Source: Peptoclostridium sp.
GTDB taxonomy: Bacteria > Bacillota > Clostridia > Peptostreptococcales > Peptostreptococcaceae
Reading direction: 5' to 3'
Assembly (NCBI RefSeq): GCF_009881055.1
Contig: NZ_WXFG01000033.1
Coordinates: 1 to 64,000, forward strand
Length of the DNA stretch: 64,000 bases
Under the pieces are notes generated by a model. It was not told the origin of the DNA. It made no database searches and saw nothing but the letters and a program-made list of their open reading frames with translations. The stretch's first letter is position 1. Each line of letters opens with the position of its first letter. The position numbers were made by a program, and so were the translations under genes. Positions 35,134 to 44,592 of this stretch are shown in pieces.

Positions 35134-35240
35134 GATTTCCAGACGAAGAGCGTGAGTGAAATTGATGATATTTTGAATTGTTTGAGCGAAGCGAGTTTTC
35201 AGAATATCCAATTTCACAAATGCTCAAGTCAAAGGAAATC
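35134..35240. repeat. Palindromic repeat element B
   Basis: GATTTCC (35134-35140) and GGAAATC (35234-35240) bound a hairpin. Inner arms are GTGAAATTGATGATATTTTG (35156-35175) and AGAATATCCAATTTCAC (35201-35217). The loop contains GAGCGAAGCGAG. It looks like a second member of the element A family. The downstream gene's longest frame begins inside it but is not coding there. Confidence 0.65.
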
Positions 35241-35319
35241 ACAAAACGAAATGTTAAGGCGAGGCAATTCCACGGATTCCCCTACAAATAACAAAGAAGA
35301 ATTCAAAGGAGCTGATCCC

Positions 35320-36156
35320 ATGAAAATAGCAATATGCCAAATGAACGTAACAGAAGGAAAGGAACTCAACATAAAAACAGCCGAGCGCATGCTAAGGGAA
35401 GCGGCCTCAAATGGAGCCGACATAGTAGCACTCCCTGAGATGTTCAACTGTCCCTACGACAACAAATACTTCCCTGAATACGCGGAAGAATACCCCGGCA
35501 TGACAACAGACTTCCTCTCGTCAATAGCGGCAGAACTCGGAATATACATAGTAGGTGGCTCGATACCGGAAAAGGACGGTGAGAGCATATATAACACAGC
35601 CTACATATTCGGAAGAAAAGGAGAACTTCTGGGAAGGCACAGGAAGATACACCTCTTCGACATAGATGTAAAGGGCAAGATAACCTTCAAGGAGTCGGAC
35701 GTTCTCGGCAGGGGCGAAGACATTACCGTGTTCGACACGGAGTTTTGCAAAATTGGAGTGGCAATATGCTACGACATGAGATTCCCTGAACTTATTAGGC
35801 TAATGGCCGTTGAAGGCGGAGCCAGGGTTGTAGTAATACCTGCCGCCTTCAACATGACGACAGGTCCTGCCCACTGGGAGCTTACAGCCAGGGCAAGGGC
35901 ACTCGACAACCAGGTATACTTTGTAGCCGCATCACCTGCAAGGAGCATGGAATCGAGCTATACAGCTTACGGCCATTCAATGGTTACAACGCCTTGGGGA
36001 GAGGTTGCCGTCCAGGCAGATGAGAAGGAGCAGATAATCTATTCAGAGCTGGACATGGATTTTGTGGATAAAGTAAGAAGCGAGCTGCCGCTGCTTATCC
36101 ACAGAAGGACGGATCTTTACGCCATACATGACAAGAAGAATGGCGGAGAATACTAG
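35320..36156 (+). CDS. Carbon-nitrogen hydrolase, Nit2/omega-amidase-like
   Basis: 278 residues of a single nitrilase-superfamily domain. The catalytic triad is Glu40 (ALPEMFNCPYDN), Lys109 (GRHRKIHLFDID) and Cys150 (GVAICYDMRFPE). The sequence around each matches the Nit2/omega-amidase branch, which hydrolyses 2-oxoglutaramate or 2-oxosuccinamate and so clears products of glutamine and asparagine transamination. AAAGGAG is eight bases before the ATG at 35320. An upstream extension through the repeat cluster can be dismissed. The residue pattern cannot exclude another amide substrate. It is followed by a promoter and terminator in quick succession. Confidence 0.88.
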   Translation: MKIAICQMNVTEGKELNIKTAERMLREAASNGADIVALPEMFNCPYDNKYFPEYAEEYPGMTTDFLSSIAAELGIYIVGGSIPEKDGESIYNTAYIFGRKGELLGRHRKIHLFDIDVKGKITFKESDVLGRGEDITVFDTEFCKIGVAICYDMRFPELIRLMAVEGGARVVVIPAAFNMTTGPAHWELTARARALDNQVYFVAASPARSMESSYTAYGHSMVTTPWGEVAVQADEKEQIIYSELDMDFVDKVRSELPLLIHRRTDLYAIHDKKNGGEY

Positions 36157-36166
36157 GCCAGCAATC

Positions 36167-36196
36167 TTGGACTAGTCATAAAATATAGGGTATAAT
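36167..36196 (+). promoter_or_regulatory. Sigma-A-like promoter ahead of pcrA
   Basis: TTGGAC, 18-bp spacer, TATAAT (36191-36196). Transcripts would start near 36203, only about 10 nt before the hairpin at 36213. Confidence 0.55.
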
Positions 36197-36212
36197 GTAA
36201 TATGTGGAGTGC

Positions 36213-36240
36213 AAAAAGAGGCGAACACCTCTTTTTTGTT
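36213..36240 (+). terminator. Intrinsic terminator between the amidase gene and pcrA
   Basis: AAAAGAGG/CCTCTTTT, 8-bp stem, 6-nt loop, with TTTTTTG. It should end the amidase transcript; its closeness to the preceding promoter is odd. Confidence 0.75.
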
Positions 36241-36287
36241 TTAGGAAGCCACAGCATTCTAAATATATTAGAAACAGGTGATTGATA

Positions 36288-38531
36288 GTGAACAATGACA
36301 TAGAAAACAAGTATTCACATCTGAATGAGATGCAAAGAAAGGCAGTAATGACCGCGGAAGGGCCGCTGCTAATACTTGCAGGAGCGGGCTCTGGCAAGAC
36401 AACTGTGCTGGTAAACAGGATACACTACATCCTTGCCACAAGGGACATTTTTCCTTCAAACATACTCGCCATAACGTTCACCAACAAGGCGGCAAGGGAG
36501 ATGAAGGAAAGGGTTGAAAGGCTGCTTGGAGAGAGTGCAGAAGGAATATGGATAGGCACCTTCCACTCGTGCTGCGTGAGAATGCTAAGAAGGGACATAG
36601 ACAAGCTCGGTTACACGAGCTCGTTTGTAATATACGACAGGGCCGACCAGCTCATACTACTTAAGGATACGATAAAGGAGCTCAACATAAACGAAAAGCT
36701 CTATGAGCCCAAGATGGTCATAAACCATATATCGGACGCCAAGGACAAGCTGATAACACCGGAGGAGTTTGACGGCATATATAGGGACGACTTCAAAATG
36801 TCCAAGATAGCCCAGATATACAAGGTGTATCAGAAAAAGCTCAGAGAAAACAACGCCTTGGACTTTGACGACATAATAGTCAAGACTGTCGAGCTCTTTG
36901 AAAGTCATCCGGATGTTTTGAATTTTTACCAGAGGAAGTTCAGGTATGTAATGGTGGACGAGTATCAGGACACCAACAAGGCGCAGTATAAGCTCATAAG
37001 CCTGCTTTCGGGACACCACAGGAATCTGTGCGCGGTGGGAGACGACGACCAGTCAATATACGGCTGGAGAGGCGCTGACATATCAAACATACTCAATTTC
37101 GAGGATGATTACGAGGATGCCTCCGTGGTAAAGCTTGAGCAAAACTACAGATCTACCTCGGTGATACTTGATTCGGCAAACCACGTAATAAAAAACAACA
37201 TGGAAAGAAAGCTAAAGCGCCTGTGGACGCAAAAGGACGGCGGCGACAAGATTAAGCTTTTCAAGGCCAGCGACGAGAGGGAGGAAGGTGACTTCATCGC
37301 CCGCCAGATAAAAGACCTCGTGGCAAAAGGGGAAAGAAGCAACAGCGATTTTGCGGTGCTGTACAGGACCAATGCGCAGTCAAGGGCGATAGAGGAAGCC
37401 CTGATGAGGCAGAACGTATCCTACAAAATTTACGGCGGAATGAAGTTCTACGACAGGAAAGAGATAAGGGACATAATCGCGTACCTTAGGCTGATACAAA
37501 ACCCGGTAGACAACATAAGCCTCAAGAGGATAATAAACGTTCCCAAAAGGGGAATAGGGGCTAAGACTGTAGAAAAGCTCGAGGATGTCTCGCTTGAGAG
37601 GGGAGACAGCGTATACTCGGTGCTGCTTGACATAGAGCATGCCGACTACGTATCTACAAGAAGCAAGTCAAAGCTAAGCGACTTTGTTTCGCAGCTTGGC
37701 ACCTTCATGGCGATGAAAGAGGTCATGAAAGTATCCGAGCTTATAGAAAAGGTTCTTGAAAATACGGGTTATATAGCCGAGCTCAAGGCAGAAAACACTG
37801 TGGAGAGCCAGACAAGGATAGAAAACTTAAGAGAGTTCATATCAAGTGCCATCGAATTCGAGCAGATAAGCGAGGACAAGGATCTGGAGACATTCCTCGC
37901 GTCCATTTCGCTTGTGTCGGACATAGATGCAATGGACGAGGATGAGGAGTATGTTTCCCTCATGACGCTGCACAGCGCCAAGGGTCTTGAATTCAAGACT
38001 GTGTTCCTTGCAGGCATGGAGGAGGGCATTTTCCCTATAAACAGGGCCATACTCGACGAGACACAGCTCGAGGAGGAAAGAAGACTCTGCTATGTTGGAA
38101 TAACAAGGGCCAAGGAGAACCTCTTCATGACATACGCGCATGAGAGGACTATATATGGCAGGAGAAACTACGGGGTTGCATCCAGGTTCATCAACGAAAT
38201 ACCTAAGGACCTGACTGAAAGCCTAAACGTGGCAGCCAGAAACGACAAGAGGCAGGCTCAGTCGAGCAGAAACAAGCTTGATGAGAGCATAAAGCAGAAT
38301 TTTGCGCTTGATGCGGCAAGCTTTGGTGTTTACTCTTCCAAAAATGTCTCGGCGGAAGACACTAGAAGCGGCATAGACAACAGCGACATAGGCCTTGGAA
38401 GCAAGATAGTTCACCCTAGGTTTGGAGGCGGCACTGTAGTTGCCAAGGATGGCAGCAATGTAACTATAGCTTTTGAAAACAAGGGAGTAAAGATAATAAA
38501 CCTGGATTATATAAAGCTGGAGCTCGCATAA
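36288..38531 (+). CDS. pcrA: ATP-dependent DNA helicase PcrA/UvrD
   Basis: 747-residue superfamily 1A helicase that unwinds DNA 3' to 5' in repair and clears RecA and transcription conflicts. Motifs in order: Q motif LNEMQRKAV, Walker A AGAGSGKTT (Ia ITFTNKAAREM), Walker B DEYQDTN, III GDDDQSIYGWRGA, IV LEQNYRS, V TLHSAKGLEFKTVFL, VI RLCYVGITRAKENL. The C-terminus has a Tudor-like end (KIVHPRFGGGTVVAKDG) typical of PcrA. GTG at 36288 has AGGTG seven bases upstream; the TTG two codons earlier is too close. The usual partner ligA is not in the window. Confidence 0.95.
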   Translation: MNNDIENKYSHLNEMQRKAVMTAEGPLLILAGAGSGKTTVLVNRIHYILATRDIFPSNILAITFTNKAAREMKERVERLLGESAEGIWIGTFHSCCVRMLRRDIDKLGYTSSFVIYDRADQLILLKDTIKELNINEKLYEPKMVINHISDAKDKLITPEEFDGIYRDDFKMSKIAQIYKVYQKKLRENNALDFDDIIVKTVELFESHPDVLNFYQRKFRYVMVDEYQDTNKAQYKLISLLSGHHRNLCAVGDDDQSIYGWRGADISNILNFEDDYEDASVVKLEQNYRSTSVILDSANHVIKNNMERKLKRLWTQKDGGDKIKLFKASDEREEGDFIARQIKDLVAKGERSNSDFAVLYRTNAQSRAIEEALMRQNVSYKIYGGMKFYDRKEIRDIIAYLRLIQNPVDNISLKRIINVPKRGIGAKTVEKLEDVSLERGDSVYSVLLDIEHADYVSTRSKSKLSDFVSQLGTFMAMKEVMKVSELIEKVLENTGYIAELKAENTVESQTRIENLREFISSAIEFEQISEDKDLETFLASISLVSDIDAMDEDEEYVSLMTLHSAKGLEFKTVFLAGMEEGIFPINRAILDETQLEEERRLCYVGITRAKENLFMTYAHERTIYGRRNYGVASRFINEIPKDLTESLNVAARNDKRQAQSSRNKLDESIKQNFALDAASFGVYSSKNVSAEDTRSGIDNSDIGLGSKIVHPRFGGGTVVAKDGSNVTIAFENKGVKIINLDYIKLELA

Positions 38532-38586
38532 GGCTCCAGGCAGAGCTTAATCAGTATAAAGAGCATACGGTTTGGAGATGAGACTT

Positions 38587-39900
38587 ATGAACATTGGAAG
38601 CGAAGAAAAAGTCTTTGCACAGGAACTTATAGACTTCATATACGAAAGCCCTACGCCTTTCCACTGCGCGGCTGAATGTAGCAGGCTTCTTATTGAAAGC
38701 GGTTTTGAAAGGCTTGAGCTGAGCGGCAAGTGGAGTCTAAAAGAAGGCGGCAGATATTTCGTTGATAAAAATTCATCTGCAATCATAGCGTTTTGCATTA
38801 ATTCAACCGACATAGAAAAAGAGGGCTTCAGAATAATAGCCTCGCACTCGGATTCTCCGGCAATAAAGCTAAAGCCGCAGCCCGAGATGTCAGAGCAAGG
38901 CTCTTATTACAGGCTCAACACGGAAATATACGGGGGGCCGATACTCAACACCTGGCTCGACAGACCGCTTGGAATGGCAGGAAGGGTCACGCTGATATCA
39001 GACAGCCCTTTCAGACCAGGTGAAGCGCTCGTAAATTTCAAAAGGCCTTTGGCCGTAATACCAAACCTGGCCATACACATGAACAGAGATGTCAATAAGG
39101 GCGTGGAGCTCAACAGACAGACAGAAATGGCGGCGCTCCTGTCAGTGCTTGAAGGGCAGCTTCCCAAGGAGCATAGTATAAAATCGCTCATAGCCGACGA
39201 GCTGTCTGCACAGCCAGAGGATATACTGGACTACGAGTTGTCGCTCTACGAGTATGAAAAGGGCTGCATAACAGGGCTCGACGGTGAGTTCATATCTTCG
39301 TCAAGACTCGACAATCTTTCGATGGTGCATGCTGGAATCAGGGCTCTTCTCGATTCAAGGGGCGGCAAGGGAATAAGCGTGAAGGTAGTCTTTGACAACG
39401 AGGAAGTGGGCTCGTCCACAAAGCAGGGAGCCGACAGTCCCATGCTTAGGAACGTGCTTGAGAGGATAGCCATTTCGCTTTCAAAGGACAGGGAGGATTT
39501 CATCAGGGCGATATACAGCTCGTTTCTGATATCTTCAGACCTGGCTCATGCGCTTCATCCTAACAGGCCTGAAAAGAGCGATCCGACAAATAAGCCGATA
39601 ATCAATAAGGGTCCTGTCATTAAGGCTAGTGCAAACCAGAAATACACCTCGGACAGTCATTCGGTCGGCGTGTATGAGCAGATTTGCAGGGCTGCGGGCA
39701 TAGAATTCCAAAGATTTGCAAACAGGTCAGATGAGCCGGGAGGTTCGACAATAGGGCCGATATCGGCGACTCAGCTTGACATTCCTTCGGTGGACGTTGG
39801 AAGCCCTGTGCTTGCAATGCATTCGCTGAGAGAGCTCGGCGGAGTGAAGGATCACCATATGATATACAAGAGCTTCGTTAAATTCTTTGAAATCGAATAG
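38587..39900 (+). CDS. apeB: M18 family aminopeptidase
   Basis: 437-residue zinc aminopeptidase of the M18 (aspartyl aminopeptidase-like) family. Zinc ligands and active-site residues appear in IIASHSDSPAIKLKP, VVFDNEEVGSSTKQGAD and near the C-terminal MHSLRELGG, with NTWLDRPLGMAGR between. DLAHALHPNRPEKSDP and DEPGGSTIGPI are further family blocks. It releases N-terminal residues from peptides in the cytosol. ATG at 38587 has GGAG nine bases upstream; earlier ATG and TTG codons overlap that site. It follows pcrA by 55 bp and ends with its own hairpin. Confidence 0.92.
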   Translation: MNIGSEEKVFAQELIDFIYESPTPFHCAAECSRLLIESGFERLELSGKWSLKEGGRYFVDKNSSAIIAFCINSTDIEKEGFRIIASHSDSPAIKLKPQPEMSEQGSYYRLNTEIYGGPILNTWLDRPLGMAGRVTLISDSPFRPGEALVNFKRPLAVIPNLAIHMNRDVNKGVELNRQTEMAALLSVLEGQLPKEHSIKSLIADELSAQPEDILDYELSLYEYEKGCITGLDGEFISSSRLDNLSMVHAGIRALLDSRGGKGISVKVVFDNEEVGSSTKQGADSPMLRNVLERIAISLSKDREDFIRAIYSSFLISSDLAHALHPNRPEKSDPTNKPIINKGPVIKASANQKYTSDSHSVGVYEQICRAAGIEFQRFANRSDEPGGSTIGPISATQLDIPSVDVGSPVLAMHSLRELGGVKDHHMIYKSFVKFFEIE

Positions 39901-39912
39901 TTTTTTTAATCT

Positions 39913-39950
39913 AAAACCTGCGGCGATGCATATTTGCCGCAGGTTTTGGT
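39913..39950 (+). terminator. Hairpin after apeB
   Basis: AAAACCTGCGGC/GCCGCAGGTTTT forms a perfect 12-bp stem with an 11-nt loop. The U tract is mostly inside the stem. Confidence 0.78.
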
Positions 39951-40073
39951 ATATATATGAATGCTGCGAATATTTGTGTTAAATTTTTTCGAGTTTGTAT
40001 ATTGAGTAATGTCATGTAGTAAAATATCAATATCTAATAATGTATCTACATATAAGGGAAGGCGGATGGAGCT

Positions 40074-41753
40074 ATGAACAATAATGTCAGGCTCGGGGAC
40101 ATACTCTTGAAGTTTGGAAAGATAACAGCCGAAGAACTTGAAAATGCTCTGGATGTCCAAAAAAAGCTCAAGAAAAAACTCGGAGAAGTGCTAATAGAGC
40201 TTGGGTATGTCACTGACAAGGACATAATAGAGGTGCTTGAGCACCAGCTGGGAATACAGCACATCGAGCTGGATACCTGCTACATAGAACCTAGCGTACC
40301 AAAGCTTATAAGTGAAAGCTACGCGAGTGAAAATCAGATCATTCCTGTGAAGCTCCATGGAGGTGAGCTTACTGTTGCCATGAGCGACCCCTTCAATATA
40401 ATAGTGATAAGCCAGATTGAGAGGATGCTCGGCTACAATGTAGTACCGGCAATCGCAAGCAGGGGAGAGATTGAAAGGGCCATACAGAGGTACTTCAGTA
40501 CGCAGAAGGTAGAAAAAGCCGTGGCAGAATTCAAGCAGGAGTTCAATCTTATAGACAGGGAGCTTGAAGTCAGTTTGAATGATGATGTGACTAACGCTCC
40601 TATAGTTCGGCTTGTGGATTCAATAATAATGCAGGCTGTCCAAAACAGGGCAAGCGACATACATATAGAGCCGTCTCCGGAGAGCCTCAGGATAAGGTTT
40701 CGGATTGACGGCGAGCTTGTTGACGTAATGCACCCCGACATGAATGCTCACGGGTCAATAGTCACAAGGATAAAGATAATGTCAAAGCTGAACATAGCGG
40801 AAAAAAGAGTGCCGCAGGATGGGCGGATAGAGGTAAACGACAGCAGGGGTAATCTAGACCTGAGGATTTCAACAATACCGACCATATACGGCGAAAAGGT
40901 TGTAATAAGGGTCATGGACAACCAAAGTTTTCTAAAGACTAAAGATAATCTCGGTCTGTCGGGCGGCAACAGGAATAGATTCGATGAGCTGCTCAGGTTT
41001 AAAAATGGCATACTTCTGGTAACTGGACCGACGGGAAGTGGAAAGAGCACTACGCTCTATGCCGCTCTTGCAGACCTTAACGATTCGAGAAAAAACATAG
41101 TTACGGTTGAGGATCCCGTCGAGTACAGGATGAGCGGCATAAACCAGATTCAGGTGAATCCAAAGACCGGCCTTACATTTTCAACTGGCTTAAGGTCAAT
41201 ACTCAGGCAGGACCCAGACATAATAATGATAGGGGAGATAAGGGATACAGAAACTGCGGAGATTGCAATAAGAGCCGCCATAACCGGCCACCTTGTACTC
41301 TCGACGCTGCACACGAATGATGCTGTATCGTCAATAACAAGGCTTTTGGACATGGAGATAAAGCCGTATCTTGTTTCCTCGTCACTCAAGGGCATAGTTG
41401 CCCAAAGGCTTGTAAGAAAAGTCTGCCAGCACTGCATAGAGGATTACTTGCCGGTACAGGACGAGCTGTTGCTTATAGGCGCGGACACGGATGAATTTTC
41501 GGGAAAGACGCTGAAAAGGGGCAGAGGCTGCAAATACTGCAACAACACTGGCTACAAGGGAAGGGTTGCTGTGCACGAGATACTCCTGATAAACAATGAA
41601 ATAAGGAAGATGATATTCGACGAGAGTAAGATAGAGGCTATTAAGGACTACGCGCTCAGAAACGGAATGGTTACACTACAGGACAGCTGCAAGGCTCTCA
41701 TACTAGACGGAACCACAACTACGGAAGAATACATGAGGGTAATGTATCTTTAG
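40074..41753 (+). CDS. pilB: Type IV pilus assembly ATPase PilB
   Basis: 559 residues. An N-terminal MshE/GspE-N domain (about 1-150, RLGDILLKFGKITAEELENAL) precedes the secretion ATPase core with Walker A GPTGSGKSTTLYAAL, an Asp box (ILRQDPDIIMIGEIRD), Walker B, the His box LVLSTLHTNDA, and the tetracysteine zinc site CQHC...CKYC. It powers pilus extension from the cytoplasmic side. It is the first gene of an eleven-gene pilus cluster on the plus strand. The ribosome site (GGATGGAG) is moderate. Confidence 0.95.
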   Translation: MNNNVRLGDILLKFGKITAEELENALDVQKKLKKKLGEVLIELGYVTDKDIIEVLEHQLGIQHIELDTCYIEPSVPKLISESYASENQIIPVKLHGGELTVAMSDPFNIIVISQIERMLGYNVVPAIASRGEIERAIQRYFSTQKVEKAVAEFKQEFNLIDRELEVSLNDDVTNAPIVRLVDSIIMQAVQNRASDIHIEPSPESLRIRFRIDGELVDVMHPDMNAHGSIVTRIKIMSKLNIAEKRVPQDGRIEVNDSRGNLDLRISTIPTIYGEKVVIRVMDNQSFLKTKDNLGLSGGNRNRFDELLRFKNGILLVTGPTGSGKSTTLYAALADLNDSRKNIVTVEDPVEYRMSGINQIQVNPKTGLTFSTGLRSILRQDPDIIMIGEIRDTETAEIAIRAAITGHLVLSTLHTNDAVSSITRLLDMEIKPYLVSSSLKGIVAQRLVRKVCQHCIEDYLPVQDELLLIGADTDEFSGKTLKRGRGCKYCNNTGYKGRVAVHEILLINNEIRKMIFDESKIEAIKDYALRNGMVTLQDSCKALILDGTTTTEEYMRVMYL

Positions 41754-41784
41754 ACAAAACAGCAGACGATATAGGGGGCAAAAT

Positions 41785-42837
41785 ATGACATTGCGAGAAT
41801 TGGCAAAACTGATTGTGGAGCTCAACGCTTCGGACCTTCACCTTAGTGTAGGAGTGCCGCCTATTGTGCGAATAGACGGAAAGCTTCAAAAGCTTGAGGG
41901 GCATGACCCATGCACTCCTTCATCCATTGAAGAGACGGCCATGGAGTTTCTAAGTGAAAGGCATATAGAAATGCTGCACGAAAAAGGCGAAACCGACCTG
42001 TCTTACTCTGAGGTCGGAGTAGGAAGGTTCAGGGTGAACGTATTCAAGCAAAGAGGCAGTTACTGCGTGGCCATGAGGGTGGTATCCCTCAAAGTTCCAA
42101 CAATAGACGAACTGGGATTGCCCTTGGCAGTCAAGGAATTTGCAGACAAAAAAAGAGGCCTGGTGCTCGTCACCGGACCGACAGGTTCGGGCAAGACAAC
42201 AACGCTAGCATCAATAGTAGATGAGATAAACAGGACAAGAAGCTGTCACATACTTACGCTTGAGGAACCTATAGAATATCTTCACAGGCATAAGATGAGC
42301 ATAGTCAACCAACGAGAGATAGGCAGCGACAGCCATTCATACCAGGATGCGCTAAGGGCGGCGCTAAGGCAGGACCCTGACGTAATTCTGATTGGAGAGA
42401 TGAGGGATCTCGAGACTATTGCGATAGCCCTTACGGCAGCCGAAACTGGACACTTGGTGCTTTCGACTCTCCATACAATGGATTCGATGTCGACTATAGA
42501 AAGGATAATAGACGTGTTCCCGCCATCCCAGCAAAACCAGATAAAGGTCCAGCTGGCCACTGTACTTCAGGGCGTAGTTTCCCAGCAGCTTGTAAACAGA
42601 GCTGACGGCGAGGGCCGGGTTGTCGCAACGGAAATTATGGCATGCAATTCGGCCATAAGAAATCACATAAGGGAAGGCAAAACTCACCAGATAGTGAGCG
42701 CAATACAAACAGGTGCCAAGCAGAATATGCACACTATGGACAGCTCCCTGGCAAGACTCTACAGGGAAGGGACAATAAGCTACGATGACGCACTCAGCTG
42801 CGCATTTGACAAGGAAGCCCTTACACGATACGTATAA
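41785..42837 (+). CDS. pilT: Pilus retraction ATPase PilT
   Basis: 350 residues. It shows the PilT N-terminal ASDLHLSVGVPPIVRIDGKL, Walker [30 protein letters not shown], and LVLSTLHTMDSMSTIERIID. It has no zinc tetracysteine and is shorter than PilB, as expected. It drives pilus retraction and twitching. It starts 31 bp after pilB. The C-terminal AIRNHIREGKTHQIVSAIQTG is a PilT hallmark, so an assembly role is unlikely. Confidence 0.95.
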   Translation: MTLRELAKLIVELNASDLHLSVGVPPIVRIDGKLQKLEGHDPCTPSSIEETAMEFLSERHIEMLHEKGETDLSYSEVGVGRFRVNVFKQRGSYCVAMRVVSLKVPTIDELGLPLAVKEFADKKRGLVLVTGPTGSGKTTTLASIVDEINRTRSCHILTLEEPIEYLHRHKMSIVNQREIGSDSHSYQDALRAALRQDPDVILIGEMRDLETIAIALTAAETGHLVLSTLHTMDSMSTIERIIDVFPPSQQNQIKVQLATVLQGVVSQQLVNRADGEGRVVATEIMACNSAIRNHIREGKTHQIVSAIQTGAKQNMHTMDSSLARLYREGTISYDDALSCAFDKEALTRYV

Positions 42838-42849
42838 GAAGGTGATTTT

Positions 42850-44061
42850 TTGGAAAACTACATATACGAAGCGCTTGGTGCCAATGGGAAGAAGCTTCGA
42901 GGAGTCATAGAGTCAAACAGTGAGTTCGAAGCAATAAGAAAACTTCGGGAAAAAGACATATACCCAATAAGCGTCAAGCCGCAGACACTGGCAAACAGGG
43001 ACATAAAGCTGGAAATCAGGAGAAAGATAAGAATAAAGGACATTGCTATGATGTGCAGGCAGTTCCACGCCATGCTTGATTCGGGAATATCAATACTTGA
43101 ATGCGTAGATGTCCTGCGGAGGCAGACAGAAAACAAAACTCTAGCAAAGTCGCTGGGCAATGTCTACCAGAAGCTCCAAAAGGGTCAGACTCTCTCCATA
43201 GCAATGAAGCTGGAGAAAAATACATACCCTGAAATACTTATAAATATGATAGAAGCGGGGGAAACATCAGGCCAGATGGATGTCGTGATGCAGAGGATGG
43301 CTGGGCACTTTGAAAAGGAAAATGCGCTGAGCAGGAAGATAAAGACAGCTATGACGTATCCGGCGATAATAGTGGCGGTATCCTTCATGGTGGTGTCTTT
43401 TCTCATGGTGTTCGTGCTTCCTACGTTCATTGACATGTTCGAGGGTTCTGGAGCGCAGCTTCCGTTGCTGACAAGGATGCTTCTAAAAGGCGGAGAAATA
43501 ATGAGCAACTATTGGTACATGGTGTTTGCCTTGCTCATGCTTGCCATGTTCGGAGCCGGGAAATACATGACGAGCACGCGGGGCAGGCACAGGCTCGACA
43601 TGCTTAAAATAGCAATCCCCGTTGTAAGGGAAATGAACATAAAGATAATGTCATCGCGGTTTTCAAGGACTCTTTCTACGCTTCTTGCAAGTGGAATTCC
43701 GATAATACAGGCCATGGGGATAGTCAAGAAGATAATGGGCAACACGGTCGTGGCCAAGGGCATGGATGCTGTAATGAGCGATATAAAAAGAGGCGAGGGT
43801 TTTGCACAGTCACTTTCGGAAGTCAAAATATTCCCGCCTATGCTAATATCCATGGTCAAGGTGGGAGAGGAATCCGGAACACTTAGCGAAATGCTTTCAA
43901 AATCTGCAGATTACTACGACATGGAAGTAGAGGATTCCATAACACGGATGACGGCATTGCTCGAACCTATACTCATAGTAGTAATGGCTGTGATAGTAGG
44001 GACGATAGTAATGGCAATAGTAATGCCAATGTTCGACATGTATCAGTATCTGGGAAGTTAA
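42850..44061 (+). CDS. pilC: Type IV pilus inner membrane platform PilC
   Basis: 403 residues with two copies of the T2SF domain: AMMCRQFHAMLDSGISILEC near 65 and SSRFSRTLSTLLASGIPIIQ near 270. There are three membrane segments, near 168-190, 220-240 and the C-terminus. It couples PilB/PilT to the pilus fibre. The TTG start at 42850 has AAGGTG seven bases upstream, 12 bp after the pilT stop. Confidence 0.94.
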   Translation: MENYIYEALGANGKKLRGVIESNSEFEAIRKLREKDIYPISVKPQTLANRDIKLEIRRKIRIKDIAMMCRQFHAMLDSGISILECVDVLRRQTENKTLAKSLGNVYQKLQKGQTLSIAMKLEKNTYPEILINMIEAGETSGQMDVVMQRMAGHFEKENALSRKIKTAMTYPAIIVAVSFMVVSFLMVFVLPTFIDMFEGSGAQLPLLTRMLLKGGEIMSNYWYMVFALLMLAMFGAGKYMTSTRGRHRLDMLKIAIPVVREMNIKIMSSRFSRTLSTLLASGIPIIQAMGIVKKIMGNTVVAKGMDAVMSDIKRGEGFAQSLSEVKIFPPMLISMVKVGEESGTLSEMLSKSADYYDMEVEDSITRMTALLEPILIVVMAVIVGTIVMAIVMPMFDMYQYLGS

Positions 44062-44155
44062 TTTGATTGCACTATGATTATTTGTTCAGACCTAATGGAA
44101 CAGATAGTCTTCTGCATATAGACTCATCATGTTTTTGTGGAAGGAGGTGAAAACG

Positions 44156-44512
44156 ATGAAGACAATTAATAAAATCCTTAAAAGCAAGAAAGGTTTTACT
44201 CTTATTGAGCTTGTTGTTGTCATAGCAGTTCTTGGGATGATAGCTGTTGTGGCAATACCGAAAATTGGAGGCATAACAAAAGATGCAAAGGATGCTTCTG
44301 ACAAGCAGACAATTGCTGTATTGAATGAGGCAGTTGAAAGATACAAAGCAGAAACAGGTGAAGAAGTTGAAGGTACTACAGCAGCAGAAGTAGCTGATTT
44401 TTTAGAGGATAATGATATGATTAAGGCAGGCAGTTATAAAGTCGACAACAAAAAGTTGGTACTTCCTTCTGGAGATGAGGCAAAATTTTCAGATGGAGTT
44501 TTTAGTGAATAA
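44156..44512 (+). CDS. Major type IV pilin precursor
   Basis: 118 residues. A short basic leader ends KSKKG, followed by FTLIELVVVIAVLGMIAVV, the class III signal with Glu5 of the mature protein. Prepilin peptidase should cut after Gly15. The mature protein of about 103 residues is small and acidic (KAETGEEVEGTTAAE), with no disulfide pair. AAGGAGG is seven bases before the ATG at 44156. The hairpin behind it and its position next to pilD fit the major pilin, expressed at a higher level than its neighbours. Final identity as main subunit is inference. Confidence 0.88.
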   Translation: MKTINKILKSKKGFTLIELVVVIAVLGMIAVVAIPKIGGITKDAKDASDKQTIAVLNEAVERYKAETGEEVEGTTAAEVADFLEDNDMIKAGSYKVDNKKLVLPSGDEAKFSDGVFSE

Positions 44513-44528
44513 CATTTATTACATAATC

Positions 44529-44568
44529 GGAGCGGCAATGTGCATGATTTTATGTTCTTTGCCGCTCC
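44529..44568 (+). terminator. Stem-loop between the pilin gene and pilD
   Basis: GGAGCGGCAA/TTGCCGCTCC makes a 10-bp stem with a 20-nt loop but no following T-run. It may stabilise the pilin mRNA end or partly end transcription, raising pilin over the downstream genes. Confidence 0.5.
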
Positions 44569-44592
44569 AAATACAACATAACGGAGAAAAAA

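Noticed and set aside
35128..35319. An extended N-terminus for the amidase
   Set aside because: It runs through palindromic repeat B and lacks nitrilase sequence; the ATG at 35320 has a good ribosome site.
34763..35319. A CRISPR array in the repeat-rich gap
   Set aside because: The repeats are palindromes of about 110 nt without regular spacers, and no cas genes are present.
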